A stretch of DNA of 45,946 bases from Burkholderiales bacterium RIFCSPLOWO2_12_FULL_61_40 (GCA_001770935.1 MESI01000107.1:1-45946), one strand, 5' to 3'. Shown: positions 34,583 through 42,926, counted from the stretch's first letter. Program-made: numbers and translations. Notes: generated by a model from the letters alone, not told the origin.

Positions 34583-34599
34583 CAAACCAGGGAGTGATC

Positions 34600-36060
34600 A
34601 TGAACCATGCAATGAATGTGGAACCGTTGGGCGATTCGGGTGGCCAGAGCGATCAGGGAATGGACACACTGCCGCCCACGGAATTGCCTTCCATCGGGGG
34701 TGAGGGCGCCCAAGTGCTTGCCCTGGAGCAGGCCCAGCCTGTGGGTGTCACCCCCCGGGAGATCAACGCCCATTTGGCGCGCATTCTCCAGAGCTATGAC
34801 GACCTGACCGCGCGTTTTGCGCACAACAAGCTGGCCATTGACGCCGAGTTGACCCGTCTGCGGGATATCGGAGGCGAGGTATCGGGCCAGATTTTGCAAC
34901 TCCATGCGGTATTGCAGCAGCAAGACGGTGCGTTGGCGTCGCATGTGGCACAGACGGCGGAGCAAATCGACGGGATCAAATGTGGCTTGCAGGCCAGTTT
35001 GGTTTACACGGAGGCGCGCCTGGACGAACGGCTGGTCTCGCTCAGCCACCGGGTTGATGCCGATGTGAAACGGCTGGGGGAGGGCATGGGCTCCATCGAG
35101 GAAATGCTGGTGGCGCAGGCGGGCATTGTCCGTGCGCAGGCCTCCCGCCTCAACCAGTTTGATGTCACCTATGAACTGCTGGACACCGCGACCCGTGGCA
35201 ATCGCAAACGGATCGAGGCCGTGCGCGAGGAGACCGAAAAGCAGCACGCCATTGCGATCGCCCAGGTGCAGGGCCTGGACGCCTTGCAACGTGCGCATTA
35301 CGCCGAATTGGACGAAGTGCGCCAGACCGTGAAGGGCTTGCAGGTCGAAGCCCGGCGGCTGGATGACGCCATGCACACGGTGGCGGCCGATCTGGTGACA
35401 CACACCGAAACCACGGGGCGCACGTTCAAGCGCACCCACCTGGCGCTGGCGGCGCTGCTGCTGTTAACGCTGTCGGGGTTTGCGTTGGTCAAATGGGCGC
35501 CTGCTATGGCACCCGAGAGCACGATGCAGGCCATTGCCCGCTCGGACGCGCGCATCACGGCCCTGGACACACAGGTGGCGGGCATGCCGATACTGCAGGC
35601 GAAATCGGCCGAACAGGATGGAAAAATCGTCCAGCTGTCGGGCCAGGTGGCGTCTTTGGAGCGCAGCGTCGCCGGACTGACCCATTCCCTGCACACCTTG
35701 CGCGGCATGGTGCTGGACACCCGTGTTCAGGCGGGGGTGGTTCTGCCCTCGGGCCGCCCCCCCATGGACCGTGAATGGTTGCTGCAGCAAAGCCCCAAGG
35801 CCTTTACCGTCCAGTTGATCGGTGTCGGGAGCCGGGAAGACCTGCGCAGCTACCTGGCGCAATATGCCGGTGCACTGGACGACAAGAGCCTGGCGTTCAC
35901 CGTGACGCAGCGTGGCCAAAGGGACCGCTACAACCTGTTTTACGGCGTGTTTGACAGCCTGGACCAGGCGCGTGCTGCCGTAGACGCACTGCCGCCCGAG
36001 CTGCAGGCCTCCAAACCCTGGGTGCGCAAGCTGGGCGCGGTGCAGGATACGGTGCAATAG
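34600..36060 (+). CDS. Coiled-coil membrane protein with C-terminal SPOR-like domain
   Basis: A 486-residue protein with an acidic N-terminus and a long predicted coiled coil (~50-270, heptad-like LQSYDDLTARFAHNKLAIDA and onward). A single transmembrane segment follows at ~279-299 (LALAALLLLTLSGFALVKW), then a second coiled region, and a C-terminal ~80-residue domain beginning KAFTVQLIGVGSREDLRSYL. That domain has the FTVQL-IG...YNLFYGVF pattern of SPOR domains, which bind denuded septal peptidoglycan. The layout recalls DamX: cytoplasmic N-terminus and periplasmic SPOR. ATG 34600 follows CAGGGAG. A role in division or envelope is inferred. Confidence 0.75.
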   Translation: MNHAMNVEPLGDSGGQSDQGMDTLPPTELPSIGGEGAQVLALEQAQPVGVTPREINAHLARILQSYDDLTARFAHNKLAIDAELTRLRDIGGEVSGQILQLHAVLQQQDGALASHVAQTAEQIDGIKCGLQASLVYTEARLDERLVSLSHRVDADVKRLGEGMGSIEEMLVAQAGIVRAQASRLNQFDVTYELLDTATRGNRKRIEAVREETEKQHAIAIAQVQGLDALQRAHYAELDEVRQTVKGLQVEARRLDDAMHTVAADLVTHTETTGRTFKRTHLALAALLLLTLSGFALVKWAPAMAPESTMQAIARSDARITALDTQVAGMPILQAKSAEQDGKIVQLSGQVASLERSVAGLTHSLHTLRGMVLDTRVQAGVVLPSGRPPMDREWLLQQSPKAFTVQLIGVGSREDLRSYLAQYAGALDDKSLAFTVTQRGQRDRYNLFYGVFDSLDQARAAVDALPPELQASKPWVRKLGAVQDTVQ

Positions 36061-36112
36061 GGGTATGCATTTGACCTGAATCAAGCCCATAAGTCTTGGG
36101 GTCTTTGTCTAG

Positions 36113-36134
36113 TTAAATCAATCGTTTGATTTAA
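36113..36134 (+). promoter_or_regulatory. Perfect 9-bp inverted repeat operator at the TetR gene start
   Basis: TTAAATCAA - TCGT - TTGATTTAA, perfect 9-bp arms with a 4-bp centre, ending 6 nt before ATG 36141. Overlapping TTTAAT (36130-36135) could be the -10, so a bound repressor would directly block transcription. This is typical autoregulation by a TetR protein controlling an efflux operon. Confidence 0.75.
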
Positions 36135-36140
36135 TTGGCT

Positions 36141-36926
36141 ATGATGGCGTCCATGAAAAATGAGACGCCCGACCCCACCAACCCGCAGAAGGCGGGTTGG
36201 CTGGCCTCCATGTGCAGCAAAAAGGTCTTGCGCAGCGATGGCGTGGAAGCCCGCAACCGCCTGCTGGACGCCGCGCTGCTGCTGTTTGCTGAAAAAGGGT
36301 TTGCCAAAACCTCCACCCGCGAAATCGCCCACGCCGCGCAGGTCAATATCGCCTCCATCAGCTACTACTTTGGCGACAAGGCGGGCCTGTACCGCGCCGT
36401 GTTCCAGGACCCGCGCAGCAACCCCGGCCCCGACCTGGCCCTGCTCAACCACCAAGCCACCTCGCTGGAAGCGGTGCTGCGCGCCGTGGTGCTGGGGTTT
36501 ACCGAGTCCCTCAAACAGGGCGACCTGGTGCAGTGCTGCATGCGCCTGCATTTTCGCGAGATGCTGGAGCCCACTGGCGTGTGGCAAGACGAAATCAACA
36601 ACACCATCCTGCCATTGCACACCGCCTTGGTGAATACACTGAGCAAGCAACTGGGTGTGGACGAGGCCGATGACGACATCCACCGGCTGGCCCTTTCCAT
36701 CACCGGCCTGGGGCTGATGGTGCAGGTGTCCACCGACTGCACCACGGTCTTGCGCCCCGCCTTGATCGCCACGCCCGAGGCGGTGGACGCTTATGCCGAC
36801 CGCCTGGTGGCGTATGCGCTGGCCATGGTGGAGTGCGAAGCCCGCCGCCGCGCAGGCCCCCCCCGTATGCAGGCCGCCCAGGCCATCCCCCCGTTTTCTC
36901 CCAACCCTGCTCCGTCTGTCCCATGA
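36141..36926 (+). CDS. TetR-family repressor of the RND efflux operon (CerR-like)
   Basis: A 261-residue TetR regulator. The N-terminal HTH reads RNRLLDAALLLFAEKGFAKT then STREIAHAAQVNIASISYYF GDKAGLY. The longer C-terminal domain resembles the CerR/YbiH-type (DUF1956) ligand domain. In-frame starts exist at 36141, 36144 and 36153; 36141 would allow a near-leaderless message from the TTTAAT box. The stop overlaps the next ATG (ATGA), so the regulator is co-translated with the pump it probably controls, through the palindrome at 36113-36134. Confidence 0.9.
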   Translation: MMASMKNETPDPTNPQKAGWLASMCSKKVLRSDGVEARNRLLDAALLLFAEKGFAKTSTREIAHAAQVNIASISYYFGDKAGLYRAVFQDPRSNPGPDLALLNHQATSLEAVLRAVVLGFTESLKQGDLVQCCMRLHFREMLEPTGVWQDEINNTILPLHTALVNTLSKQLGVDEADDDIHRLALSITGLGLMVQVSTDCTTVLRPALIATPEAVDAYADRLVAYALAMVECEARRRAGPPRMQAAQAIPPFSPNPAPSVP

Positions 36927-38344
36927 AAACTGTCTCTTTTCGTCTGATCGCTGCCGTGGGCGCGTCCAGCGTACTGTCGGCTTGCTCCATCCTCATGCCT
37001 CCTACCCAGGTGAGTGCGGACATCGCACCCGCCTGGCAGGCACCTTTGCCGCACCAGGGAGCGGTGGGCGCCTTGTCCCAATGGTGGCAGCAGCAGGGCG
37101 ACCCGCTGCTGGTGGAACTGATTGAAGCGGCGCAGGGTGTCAACCCCTCCGTGGCGCAAGCGCTCGCGCGCATTGAGGCGGCCCGCGCCTCGCGCGTGGC
37201 TGCCGGGGCTGCGCTGCTGCCGCAAGTCAGCGCCTCGGTGGGGGCCAGCCGGGGCGTGAGCCAGCCTGCGGTGCCGGTGGCGACCTCGTTGCAGGGCGGT
37301 TTGCAGGCGGCGTGGGAGCTGGACCTGGTGGGCGCCAACCGGGCGGTGAACAAGGCCGCTTTGGCCCAGCTGGAAGGCACCCAGGCCCAGTGGCACGATG
37401 CGCGGGTGTCGGTGGCCGCCGAGGTGGCCCAGGTGTATTACAGCCTGTCCACCTGCAAACAGCTGCTGGACCTGGCCCGCAAAGACGCCGCCTCGCGCCA
37501 GGAGACAGCGCGGCTGTCCGAGGTCAGCGCCAAAGCCGGTTTCACCGCGCCGGGTGTTGCGGCCATGGCACGGGCCAGTGCGGCAGAAGGCAGCAGCCGG
37601 GTCACCCAGCAGGCGGCCCTGTGTGAGCTGGACACCAAAGCGCTGGTTGCGTTGACTGCGCTGCCTGAGCAGGATTTGAAGCAAAAAGTGGCTCTAGCCC
37701 CCGCAGTACCTGCGCAGACAGCTCCTATTTTAATAGCAAGTGTTCCGGCGCAAACCCTGGCCCAGCGCCCCGATGTGTTTGCCGCCGAGCGCGATGTGGT
37801 GGTCGCCAGCGCCCAGGTCGGAAGCGCGAAGGCGCAACGCTACCCACGCCTGACCCTGAACGGCTCCGTGGGTGCGCTGCGCTACAGCAGCATGGGCACC
37901 GAGACCAACCTGGACACCTGGTCCTTTGGCCCGTTGGCCCTGAGCCTGCCCCTCTTTGACGGCGGCCAGCGCAAGGCCAATGTGGTGGCCGCCGAGGCCA
38001 GCTACACCCAGGCTGTGGCCATCTACCGCGCCAAAGTCCGCCAGGCCGTGCGCGAGGTGGAAGAAGCCCTGGTCAACCTGCAAAGCACCGATGCACGCCG
38101 TCTGGATTCCGAAGTGTCCACTCTGGGCTACGCCGAGAGTCTGGCCGCCACCCAGGCCCGCTACGGGCAAGGGCTGGCCAGTCTGGTGGAGTTGGAAGAC
38201 GCCCGCCGCCTGGCGCTGGCTTCGCAGTCGGCGCAGTTGGCGCTGGCCCTGGAGCGCAAGCGCGCCTGGGTGGCCCTGTACCGCGCTTTGGGCGGCGGTT
38301 TTGAGCCTGCCACGGTGCAGAGCGCTGCCGCCTCCAATTCCTGA
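36923..38344 (+). CDS. Outer-membrane efflux lipoprotein (TolC/NodT family)
   Basis: A 473-residue outer-membrane factor. The N-terminal signal MKTVSFRLIAAVGASSVLSA precedes the lipobox cysteine (LSAC-S), as in OprM/NodT. Two OEP repeats are visible: one starting VNPSVAQALARIEAARASRV, and a second with QRPDVFAAERDVVVASAQVG and YTQAVAIYRAKVRQAVREVE. It forms the exit duct of the tripartite pump. Between the repeats, residues ~256-273 (ALAPAVPAQTAPILIAS) are an in-frame element A copy. The ATG overlaps the TetR stop. Confidence 0.93.
   Translation: MKTVSFRLIAAVGASSVLSACSILMPPTQVSADIAPAWQAPLPHQGAVGALSQWWQQQGDPLLVELIEAAQGVNPSVAQALARIEAARASRVAAGAALLPQVSASVGASRGVSQPAVPVATSLQGGLQAAWELDLVGANRAVNKAALAQLEGTQAQWHDARVSVAAEVAQVYYSLSTCKQLLDLARKDAASRQETARLSEVSAKAGFTAPGVAAMARASAAEGSSRVTQQAALCELDTKALVALTALPEQDLKQKVALAPAVPAQTAPILIASVPAQTLAQRPDVFAAERDVVVASAQVGSAKAQRYPRLTLNGSVGALRYSSMGTETNLDTWSFGPLALSLPLFDGGQRKANVVAAEASYTQAVAIYRAKVRQAVREVEEALVNLQSTDARRLDSEVSTLGYAESLAATQARYGQGLASLVELEDARRLALASQSAQLALALERKRAWVALYRALGGGFEPATVQSAAASNS
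37689..37742 (+). repeat. Element A copy inside the outer-membrane-factor gene
   Basis: GGCTCTAGCCCCCGCAGTAC, CTGCGCAGACAGCTCCTATT, TTAATAGCAAG: full-length, sense orientation, translated APAVPAQTAPILIAS in the same frame as the copies at 1141 and 39542. Confidence 0.85.
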
Positions 38345-38392
38345 AATTCACCCGATCCCCACTCCATTACGATTTTTTTAGGGCACCCCACC

Positions 38393-39592
38393 ATGAACCG
38401 TCTCCCCTTCAAACCCCTGACCCTGGGCCTGATCGCCGCCAGCCTGTTGACCCTGGCCGGCCTGGGCCTGTTTGCCACACGCAGCGATGCCGCCGACAGT
38501 GGCAAGGCCCCCGCCGCTACAGCCAATGCCGCCACCGCCGCTGCATCCAAACCCGCGCTCACCGTCACCGTGACCCAGGTGCGCTCCGGCACGCTGCCCA
38601 TCAAGCTGGCGGCCAACGGCAATGTGGCAGCCTGGCAGGAGGCCGTGATCGGCGCCGAGTCCAACGGCCTGCGGGTGCAGGACCTGCTGGCCAGCGTGGG
38701 CGAGTCGGTCAAACGCGGCCAGGTGCTGGCCACCTTTGCTGCCGAGAGCGTGCAGGCCGACGTCGCCCTGGCGCGCGCCTCCTTGCAGGAAGCCGCAGCC
38801 AATGCCGCCGAAGCCACGGCCAACGGCGAGCGCGCCCGCGCGGTGCAAAACACCGGCGCCCTCAGTGCGCAGCAGATCAGCCAGTACCTCACGGCCGAGC
38901 AGACTGCCAAGGCGCGTGTCGAATCGGCCAAGGCGGCGCTGGATGCCCAACTGCTGCGGCTCAAACACACCCAGGTGCTGGCGCCCGATGCCGGCGTCAT
39001 TACCGTGCGCACGGCCACGGTGGGCTCGGTGGTGGGCGCAGGCGCAGAGATGTTCCGCCTGATCCGCCAGGGTCGGCTGGAGTGGCGTGGGGAAGTCACG
39101 TCTGCCGAGCTGGGGCGCATCACCGCCGGCACCAGCGTGCAGGTGACCGCACCCAGCGGCGCACAAGCCAAGGGCAGGGTGCGCATGGTTTCGCCTACCG
39201 TGGATGCCCAAAGCCGCAACGGCACGGTGTTCGTGGACCTGCCCGCCAGCAGCATGGGGGCCGCATTCAAGTCCGGCATGTTTGCGCGGGGTGAATTCGA
39301 GCTGGGCAGCTCCGGCGCCATGACCGTGGTGCAGACCGCCGTGGTGGTGCGCGACGGCTTTAGCTATGTGTACGCCGTGGGCACGGACAACCGGGTCAAG
39401 CAGCGCAAGGTGCAGACCGGCCGGCTGGTGGGCAACCAGGTGGAAATTGTCGAAGGCGTCAAGGCAGAGGACCGCCTGGTGGCCAGCGGCGCCGGTTTCC
39501 TGAGCGAAGGCGACTTGGTGAAAGTGGTAGAAAATTCCAAGCCAAATAGTGCTCCAGCCCCCGCCAATACTGCGCAAGCAGCTACGAAATAA
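38393..39592 (+). CDS. RND efflux periplasmic adaptor (membrane-fusion protein)
   Basis: A 399-residue HlyD/AcrA-type adaptor. The N-terminal anchor (TLGLIAASLLTLAGLGLF) is followed by an Ala-rich tether. The lipoyl half-motifs are ANGNVAAWQEAVIGAESNGL and QVLAPDAGVITVRTATVGSV, flanking a helical hairpin (~110-190). Beta-barrel and membrane-proximal domains follow. It bridges permease and outer-membrane factor. The final ~16 residues (PNSAPAPANTAQAATK) and the stop codon come from element A, replacing or extending the natural C-terminus. AAGGAG just after the stop serves a small ORF described separately. Confidence 0.94.
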   Translation: MNRLPFKPLTLGLIAASLLTLAGLGLFATRSDAADSGKAPAATANAATAAASKPALTVTVTQVRSGTLPIKLAANGNVAAWQEAVIGAESNGLRVQDLLASVGESVKRGQVLATFAAESVQADVALARASLQEAAANAAEATANGERARAVQNTGALSAQQISQYLTAEQTAKARVESAKAALDAQLLRLKHTQVLAPDAGVITVRTATVGSVVGAGAEMFRLIRQGRLEWRGEVTSAELGRITAGTSVQVTAPSGAQAKGRVRMVSPTVDAQSRNGTVFVDLPASSMGAAFKSGMFARGEFELGSSGAMTVVQTAVVVRDGFSYVYAVGTDNRVKQRKVQTGRLVGNQVEIVEGVKAEDRLVASGAGFLSEGDLVKVVENSKPNSAPAPANTAQAATK

Positions 39593-39593
39593 G
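39542..39593 (+). repeat. Element A copy at the 3' end of the adaptor gene
   Basis: CCAAATAGTGCTCCAGCCCC, CGCCAATACTGCGCAAGCAG, CTACGAAATAAG. It supplies the last codons and the TAA of the adaptor in the usual frame. Confidence 0.85.
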
Positions 39594-39604
39594 GAGCAAG
39601 AGAC

Positions 39605-39736
39605 ATGAGCCCCCACATTCACATACGTTCATTGCCCCCCGAGGGGGCGCTTGCCGCCCTGCAACTTTGCGGGACAGATCTTCAGCTCTGTCCTCAACCG
39701 ATTGAGGGTGTCGCGGCTCGGCAGGAGGCACTATGA
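39605..39736 (+). CDS. 43-codon small ORF coupled to the RND permease
   Basis: ATG 39605 has a well-spaced AAGGAG (8 nt) and opens a frame of 43 codons, MSPHIHIRSLPPEGALAALQ onward to ...GVAARQEAL. Its TGA (39734-39736) overlaps the permease ATG (39733) as ATGA. Codons ~10-19 lie in an element B fragment (TTGCCCCCCGAGGGGGCGCT). It may be a translated leader that couples permease synthesis, a degenerate gene end, or a chance ORF in repeat-derived sequence. No homologous family is recognised. The ribosome-binding site and overlap are the support. Confidence 0.5.
   Translation: MSPHIHIRSLPPEGALAALQLCGTDLQLCPQPIEGVAARQEAL
39630..39665 (-). repeat. Partial element B copy between adaptor and permease genes
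   Basis: ATTGCCCCCCGAGGGGGCGC followed by TTGCCGCCC matches the palindromic core of element B in the orientation of the 34285 copy. Two further short hairpins without T-runs follow: GACAGA/TCTGTC and CCTCAA/TTGAGG, within 39672-39708. Confidence 0.6.
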
Positions 39737-42700
39737 ACGTCTCTGCCTGGTCCATTAAAAACCCGATACCGGCGGTCATGCTGTTTGTGCTGCTGACCCT
39801 GGCCGGGCTGATGTCCTTCAACGCCATGAAGGTCCAGCAGTTCCCCGACCTGGAACTGCCCACCGTGACCGTGGCCGCTTCGCTGCCCGGCGCCGCTCCG
39901 GCCCAGCTGGAAACCGAAGTCGCTCGCAAACTCGAAAACGCCATTGCCCCGCTGCAGGGCCTGAAAAACATCTACACCCGTGTCTATGACGGCACGGTGT
40001 CTGTCACCGCCGAGTTCCGCCTGGAAAAGCCCACCCAGGAGGCGGTGGACGATGTGCGTAGCGCGGTCCAAAGCGTGCGCAGCGACCTGCCCAGCGACGT
40101 GCGCGACCCCATCGTGAGCAAGATGAACCTGTCGGGCGCGCCCATTCTGGCCTTCACCATCCGCTCCAGCAATATGGATGACGAAGGCTTGAGCTGGTTT
40201 GTGGACAACACCATCTCGCGTGCCATGCTGGGCGTGAAAGGCGTGGGCTCGGTGGTTCGTGTGGGCGGCGTCACCCGCGAAGTGCAAGTGGCGCTGGACC
40301 CGCTCAAGCTGCAAAGCCTGGGCGCCACGGCGGCCGATGTCTCGCGCCAACTCAAGCAAGTGCAAACCGAGAGCGCGGGTGGCCGCGCCGACCTGGGCGG
40401 CTCCGAGCAACCCATGCGCACCCTGGCCACCGTGGCCACGGTGGAAGAGTTGTCGCGCCTGGAACTCACCCTGAGCAACGGCCAGCGGGTGCGCCTGGAC
40501 CAGGTGGCCAGCGTCAAAGACACGGTGGCCGAGCAACGCAGCCTGGCCTTGCTCAACGGCAAGTCGGTGGTGGGCTTTGAGATCACCCGCAGCAAAGGCG
40601 CCAGCGAGGTGGAAGTGGGCGCGGCCGTGCAAAAAGCACTGGCGGACCTGAAGGTGCAGCACCCCGACCTGGAGCTGACGCAGGCCTTTGACTTTGTGAC
40701 GCCGGTGCAAGAGGAGTTCAACGCCTCCATGACCATGCTCTACGAAGGCGCGATTTTGGCGGTGATCGTGGTGTGGTTCTTTCTGCGCAGCTGGCGCGCC
40801 ACCCTGGTGTCTGCGGTGGCGCTGCCGCTGTCGGTCATCCCCGCCTTTATCGGCATGCACTACATGGGGTTTACCACCAACATCGTGACGCTGCTGGCGC
40901 TCTCGCTGGTGATTGGTATCTTGGTGGACGACGCCATTGTGGAAGTGGAAAACATCGAGCGCCACCTGCGCATGGGCAAAACGCCGTACCAGGCCGCCAT
41001 GGAAGCGGCGGATGAAATCGGCCTGGCCGTGATTGCCACCACCTTCGCCTTGATTGCCGTGTTTTTGCCCACCGCCTTCATGAGCGGTGTGGTGGGCAAG
41101 TTCTTCAAGCAGTTTGGCTGGACCGCCGTGTTTGCGGTGTTTGCATCCTTGGTGGTAGCCCGGGTGCTCACCCCCATGATGGCGGCCTACATCATGAAGC
41201 CCTCCACCCATGTGCATGAAGAGCCGGTGTGGATGCCGCTGTACCTGCGCATGACACGCTGGACCCTGAGCCACCGCTGGATCACCATGTTTGCCGCCAT
41301 CGGTTTCTTTGTCGGTTCGCTGTTTCTGGTGCCTTTGATTCCCAGCGGTTTCATTCCGCCGGACGACAACTCGCAAACCCAGGTGTATGTGGAATTGCCA
41401 CCTGGCAGCACCTTGGCCCAGACCCATGACGCCGCCGAGCAGGCCCGCACGCTGATCAGCCAACTGAAGGATGTGCAAAGCGTCTACACCACCATCGGTG
41501 GCGGCGCCGTGGGCTCCGACCCCTTTGCGGGCGGCTCCACCAGCGAGGTGCGCAAGGCCACCTTGACCGTGTTGCTGGCCGAGCGCGGCCAGCGCCCGGT
41601 CAAGCAAGTGATCGAGAGTGATATGCGCACCGCGCTGGCGGCCTTGCCCGGTGCCCGCTTCAAGGTGGGCCTGGGTGGCTCGGGCGAGAAATACATGTTG
41701 GCGCTCAAAGGGGAAGACCCCGTGGCCCTGGCGCAAGCCGCCGCCGCGGTGGAGCGCGATTTGCGCACCATTCCCGGCCTGGGCAACATCGCCTCCAGCG
41801 CCAGCCTGACCCGTGCGGAAATCGCCATTCGCCCCGACTTTGCCCGGGCGGCCGACTTGGGCGTGACCAGCAGCGCCATTGCCGAAACACTGCGCATTGC
41901 CACCGTGGGGGACTACGACTCGGCCCTGGCCAAGCTCAACCTGAGCCAGCGCCAGGTGTCCATCGTGGTCAAGCTCGATACCGATGCACGCCAGGACCTG
42001 GACCTGCTGGGCCGCCTGATGGTGCCCGGCGTCAAAGGCCCGGTGATGCTGAGCCAGGTGGCCACGCTGGAAATGTCCGGTGGCCCGGCGGTGGTCAGCC
42101 GCCTCAACCGGGTGCGCAACGTCAACTTTGAGGTGGAACTCTCCGGCGTGCCGCTGGGCGAGGTGACCGAAGCGGTGGCCAAGTTCCCCAGCATCCTGAA
42201 TCTGCCGGCCGGTGTGCAGCAGTTGGAGGTGGGCGACGCGGAAGTTCAGGCCGAAATGGTGGCCGGCTTTGGCATGGCCATGCTCACCGGTGTCCTCTGT
42301 ATCTACATCGTGCTGGTGCTGCTGTTCAAGGACTTCATGCACCCGATCACGATTTTCCCCGCGGTGATTCTGTCCTTTGGCGGGGCCTTCATCGGCTTGC
42401 TGGTGACGGGCAAGATGCTCTCCATGCCGTCTTTCATCGGGTTGGTGATGTTGATCGGGGTGTCCACCAAGAACTCGATTTTGCTGGTGGAGTACGCCAT
42501 CATGGCGCAACGCGAACACGGCCTGAGCCGCTTCGACGCCCTGATGGACGCCTGCCACAAACGCGCGCGCCCCATCATCATGACCACCATCGCCATGGTG
42601 GCCGGCATGGTGCCCCTGGTGGCGGGCCTGGGCAGTGCGGACAACAGCTTTCGCGCACCGATGGCCGCCGCCGTGATTGGCGGGCTGATCACCTCGACCT

Positions 42701-42816
42701 TTCTGAGCTTGCTGGTGACGCCGAGCTTCTTCACCATCGTGGACGACATTGAGCACTTTGCCGCGCGTTTCAAGGCTTGGGTGCGCCGGGAGAAGGCGGT
42801 GCCTGTTGTTGCGTGA
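39733..42816 (+). CDS. RND efflux permease (HAE1-type)
   Basis: A 1027-residue resistance-nodulation-division pump, the energy-coupled inner-membrane part of the tripartite system. TM1 follows SIKNPIPAVMLFVLLTLAGL; two large periplasmic loops frame 12 TM segments. The TM4 proton-relay acidic pair is in LVIGILVDDAIVEVENIERH, with an N-terminal FPDLELPTVTVAASLPGAAP typical of the family. The second-half repeat includes LIGVSTKNSILLVEYAIMAQ. Hydrophobic/drug versus metal specificity cannot be firmly settled, but an HAE1 multidrug-type role is more likely than CzcA. GCAGGAGG precedes ATG 39733 at 6-7 nt. It ends before a short intergenic element A copy and a strong terminator. Confidence 0.95.
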   Translation: MNVSAWSIKNPIPAVMLFVLLTLAGLMSFNAMKVQQFPDLELPTVTVAASLPGAAPAQLETEVARKLENAIAPLQGLKNIYTRVYDGTVSVTAEFRLEKPTQEAVDDVRSAVQSVRSDLPSDVRDPIVSKMNLSGAPILAFTIRSSNMDDEGLSWFVDNTISRAMLGVKGVGSVVRVGGVTREVQVALDPLKLQSLGATAADVSRQLKQVQTESAGGRADLGGSEQPMRTLATVATVEELSRLELTLSNGQRVRLDQVASVKDTVAEQRSLALLNGKSVVGFEITRSKGASEVEVGAAVQKALADLKVQHPDLELTQAFDFVTPVQEEFNASMTMLYEGAILAVIVVWFFLRSWRATLVSAVALPLSVIPAFIGMHYMGFTTNIVTLLALSLVIGILVDDAIVEVENIERHLRMGKTPYQAAMEAADEIGLAVIATTFALIAVFLPTAFMSGVVGKFFKQFGWTAVFAVFASLVVARVLTPMMAAYIMKPSTHVHEEPVWMPLYLRMTRWTLSHRWITMFAAIGFFVGSLFLVPLIPSGFIPPDDNSQTQVYVELPPGSTLAQTHDAAEQARTLISQLKDVQSVYTTIGGGAVGSDPFAGGSTSEVRKATLTVLLAERGQRPVKQVIESDMRTALAALPGARFKVGLGGSGEKYMLALKGEDPVALAQAAAAVERDLRTIPGLGNIASSASLTRAEIAIRPDFARAADLGVTSSAIAETLRIATVGDYDSALAKLNLSQRQVSIVVKLDTDARQDLDLLGRLMVPGVKGPVMLSQVATLEMSGGPAVVSRLNRVRNVNFEVELSGVPLGEVTEAVAKFPSILNLPAGVQQLEVGDAEVQAEMVAGFGMAMLTGVLCIYIVLVLLFKDFMHPITIFPAVILSFGGAFIGLLVTGKMLSMPSFIGLVMLIGVSTKNSILLVEYAIMAQREHGLSRFDALMDACHKRARPIIMTTIAMVAGMVPLVAGLGSADNSFRAPMAAAVIGGLITSTFLSLLVTPSFFTIVDDIEHFAARFKAWVRREKAVPVVA

Positions 42817-42831
42817 AAGTTAGGTGCCTTT

Positions 42832-42888
42832 TGGGGCGCTAGCCTTTGATGAGCCTGCGGTAGCAGTTATTGAATTGGTAGCAAAAAT
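42832..42888 (+). repeat. Diverged element A copy after the RND permease
   Basis: GGCGCTAGCC...GCGGTAGCAGTTATTGAATT...GGTAGCAAA: recognisable at both ends with a substituted centre. It lies immediately before the terminator. Confidence 0.6.
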
Positions 42889-42926
42889 GGCCGACTTGCG
42901 ATGGTGTGCAAGTCGGCCATTTTTTT
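42883..42926 (+). terminator. Terminator of the efflux operon
   Basis: 13-bp perfect stem ATGGCCGACTTGC / GCAAGTCGGCCAT with an 8-nt loop, flanked by A's and seven T's. It isolates the following ATPase cassette from RND read-through. Confidence 0.95.

Larger units (their letters stand above)
34283..34599. other. Gene-free interval: element B copy, inverted repeat and terminator-like hairpin
   Basis: This 317-bp interval holds no gene. In order it contains an inverted element B copy, a 9-bp inverted repeat, a consensus -35 TTGACA (34547-34552) without an obvious -10, and a terminator-shaped hairpin just before the next ribosome-binding site. Confidence 0.6.

Noticed and set aside
32912..34585. 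557-codon minus-strand open frame opposite the NO-operon membrane protein
   Set aside because: His/Gln/Pro-rich without motifs; covers a coherent three-gene plus-strand operon.
39694..42756. 1020-codon open frame on the minus strand opposite the RND permease
   Set aside because: Same kind of antisense shadow (His/Gly/Gln-rich, no domain) produced by third-position G+C bias of the real gene.
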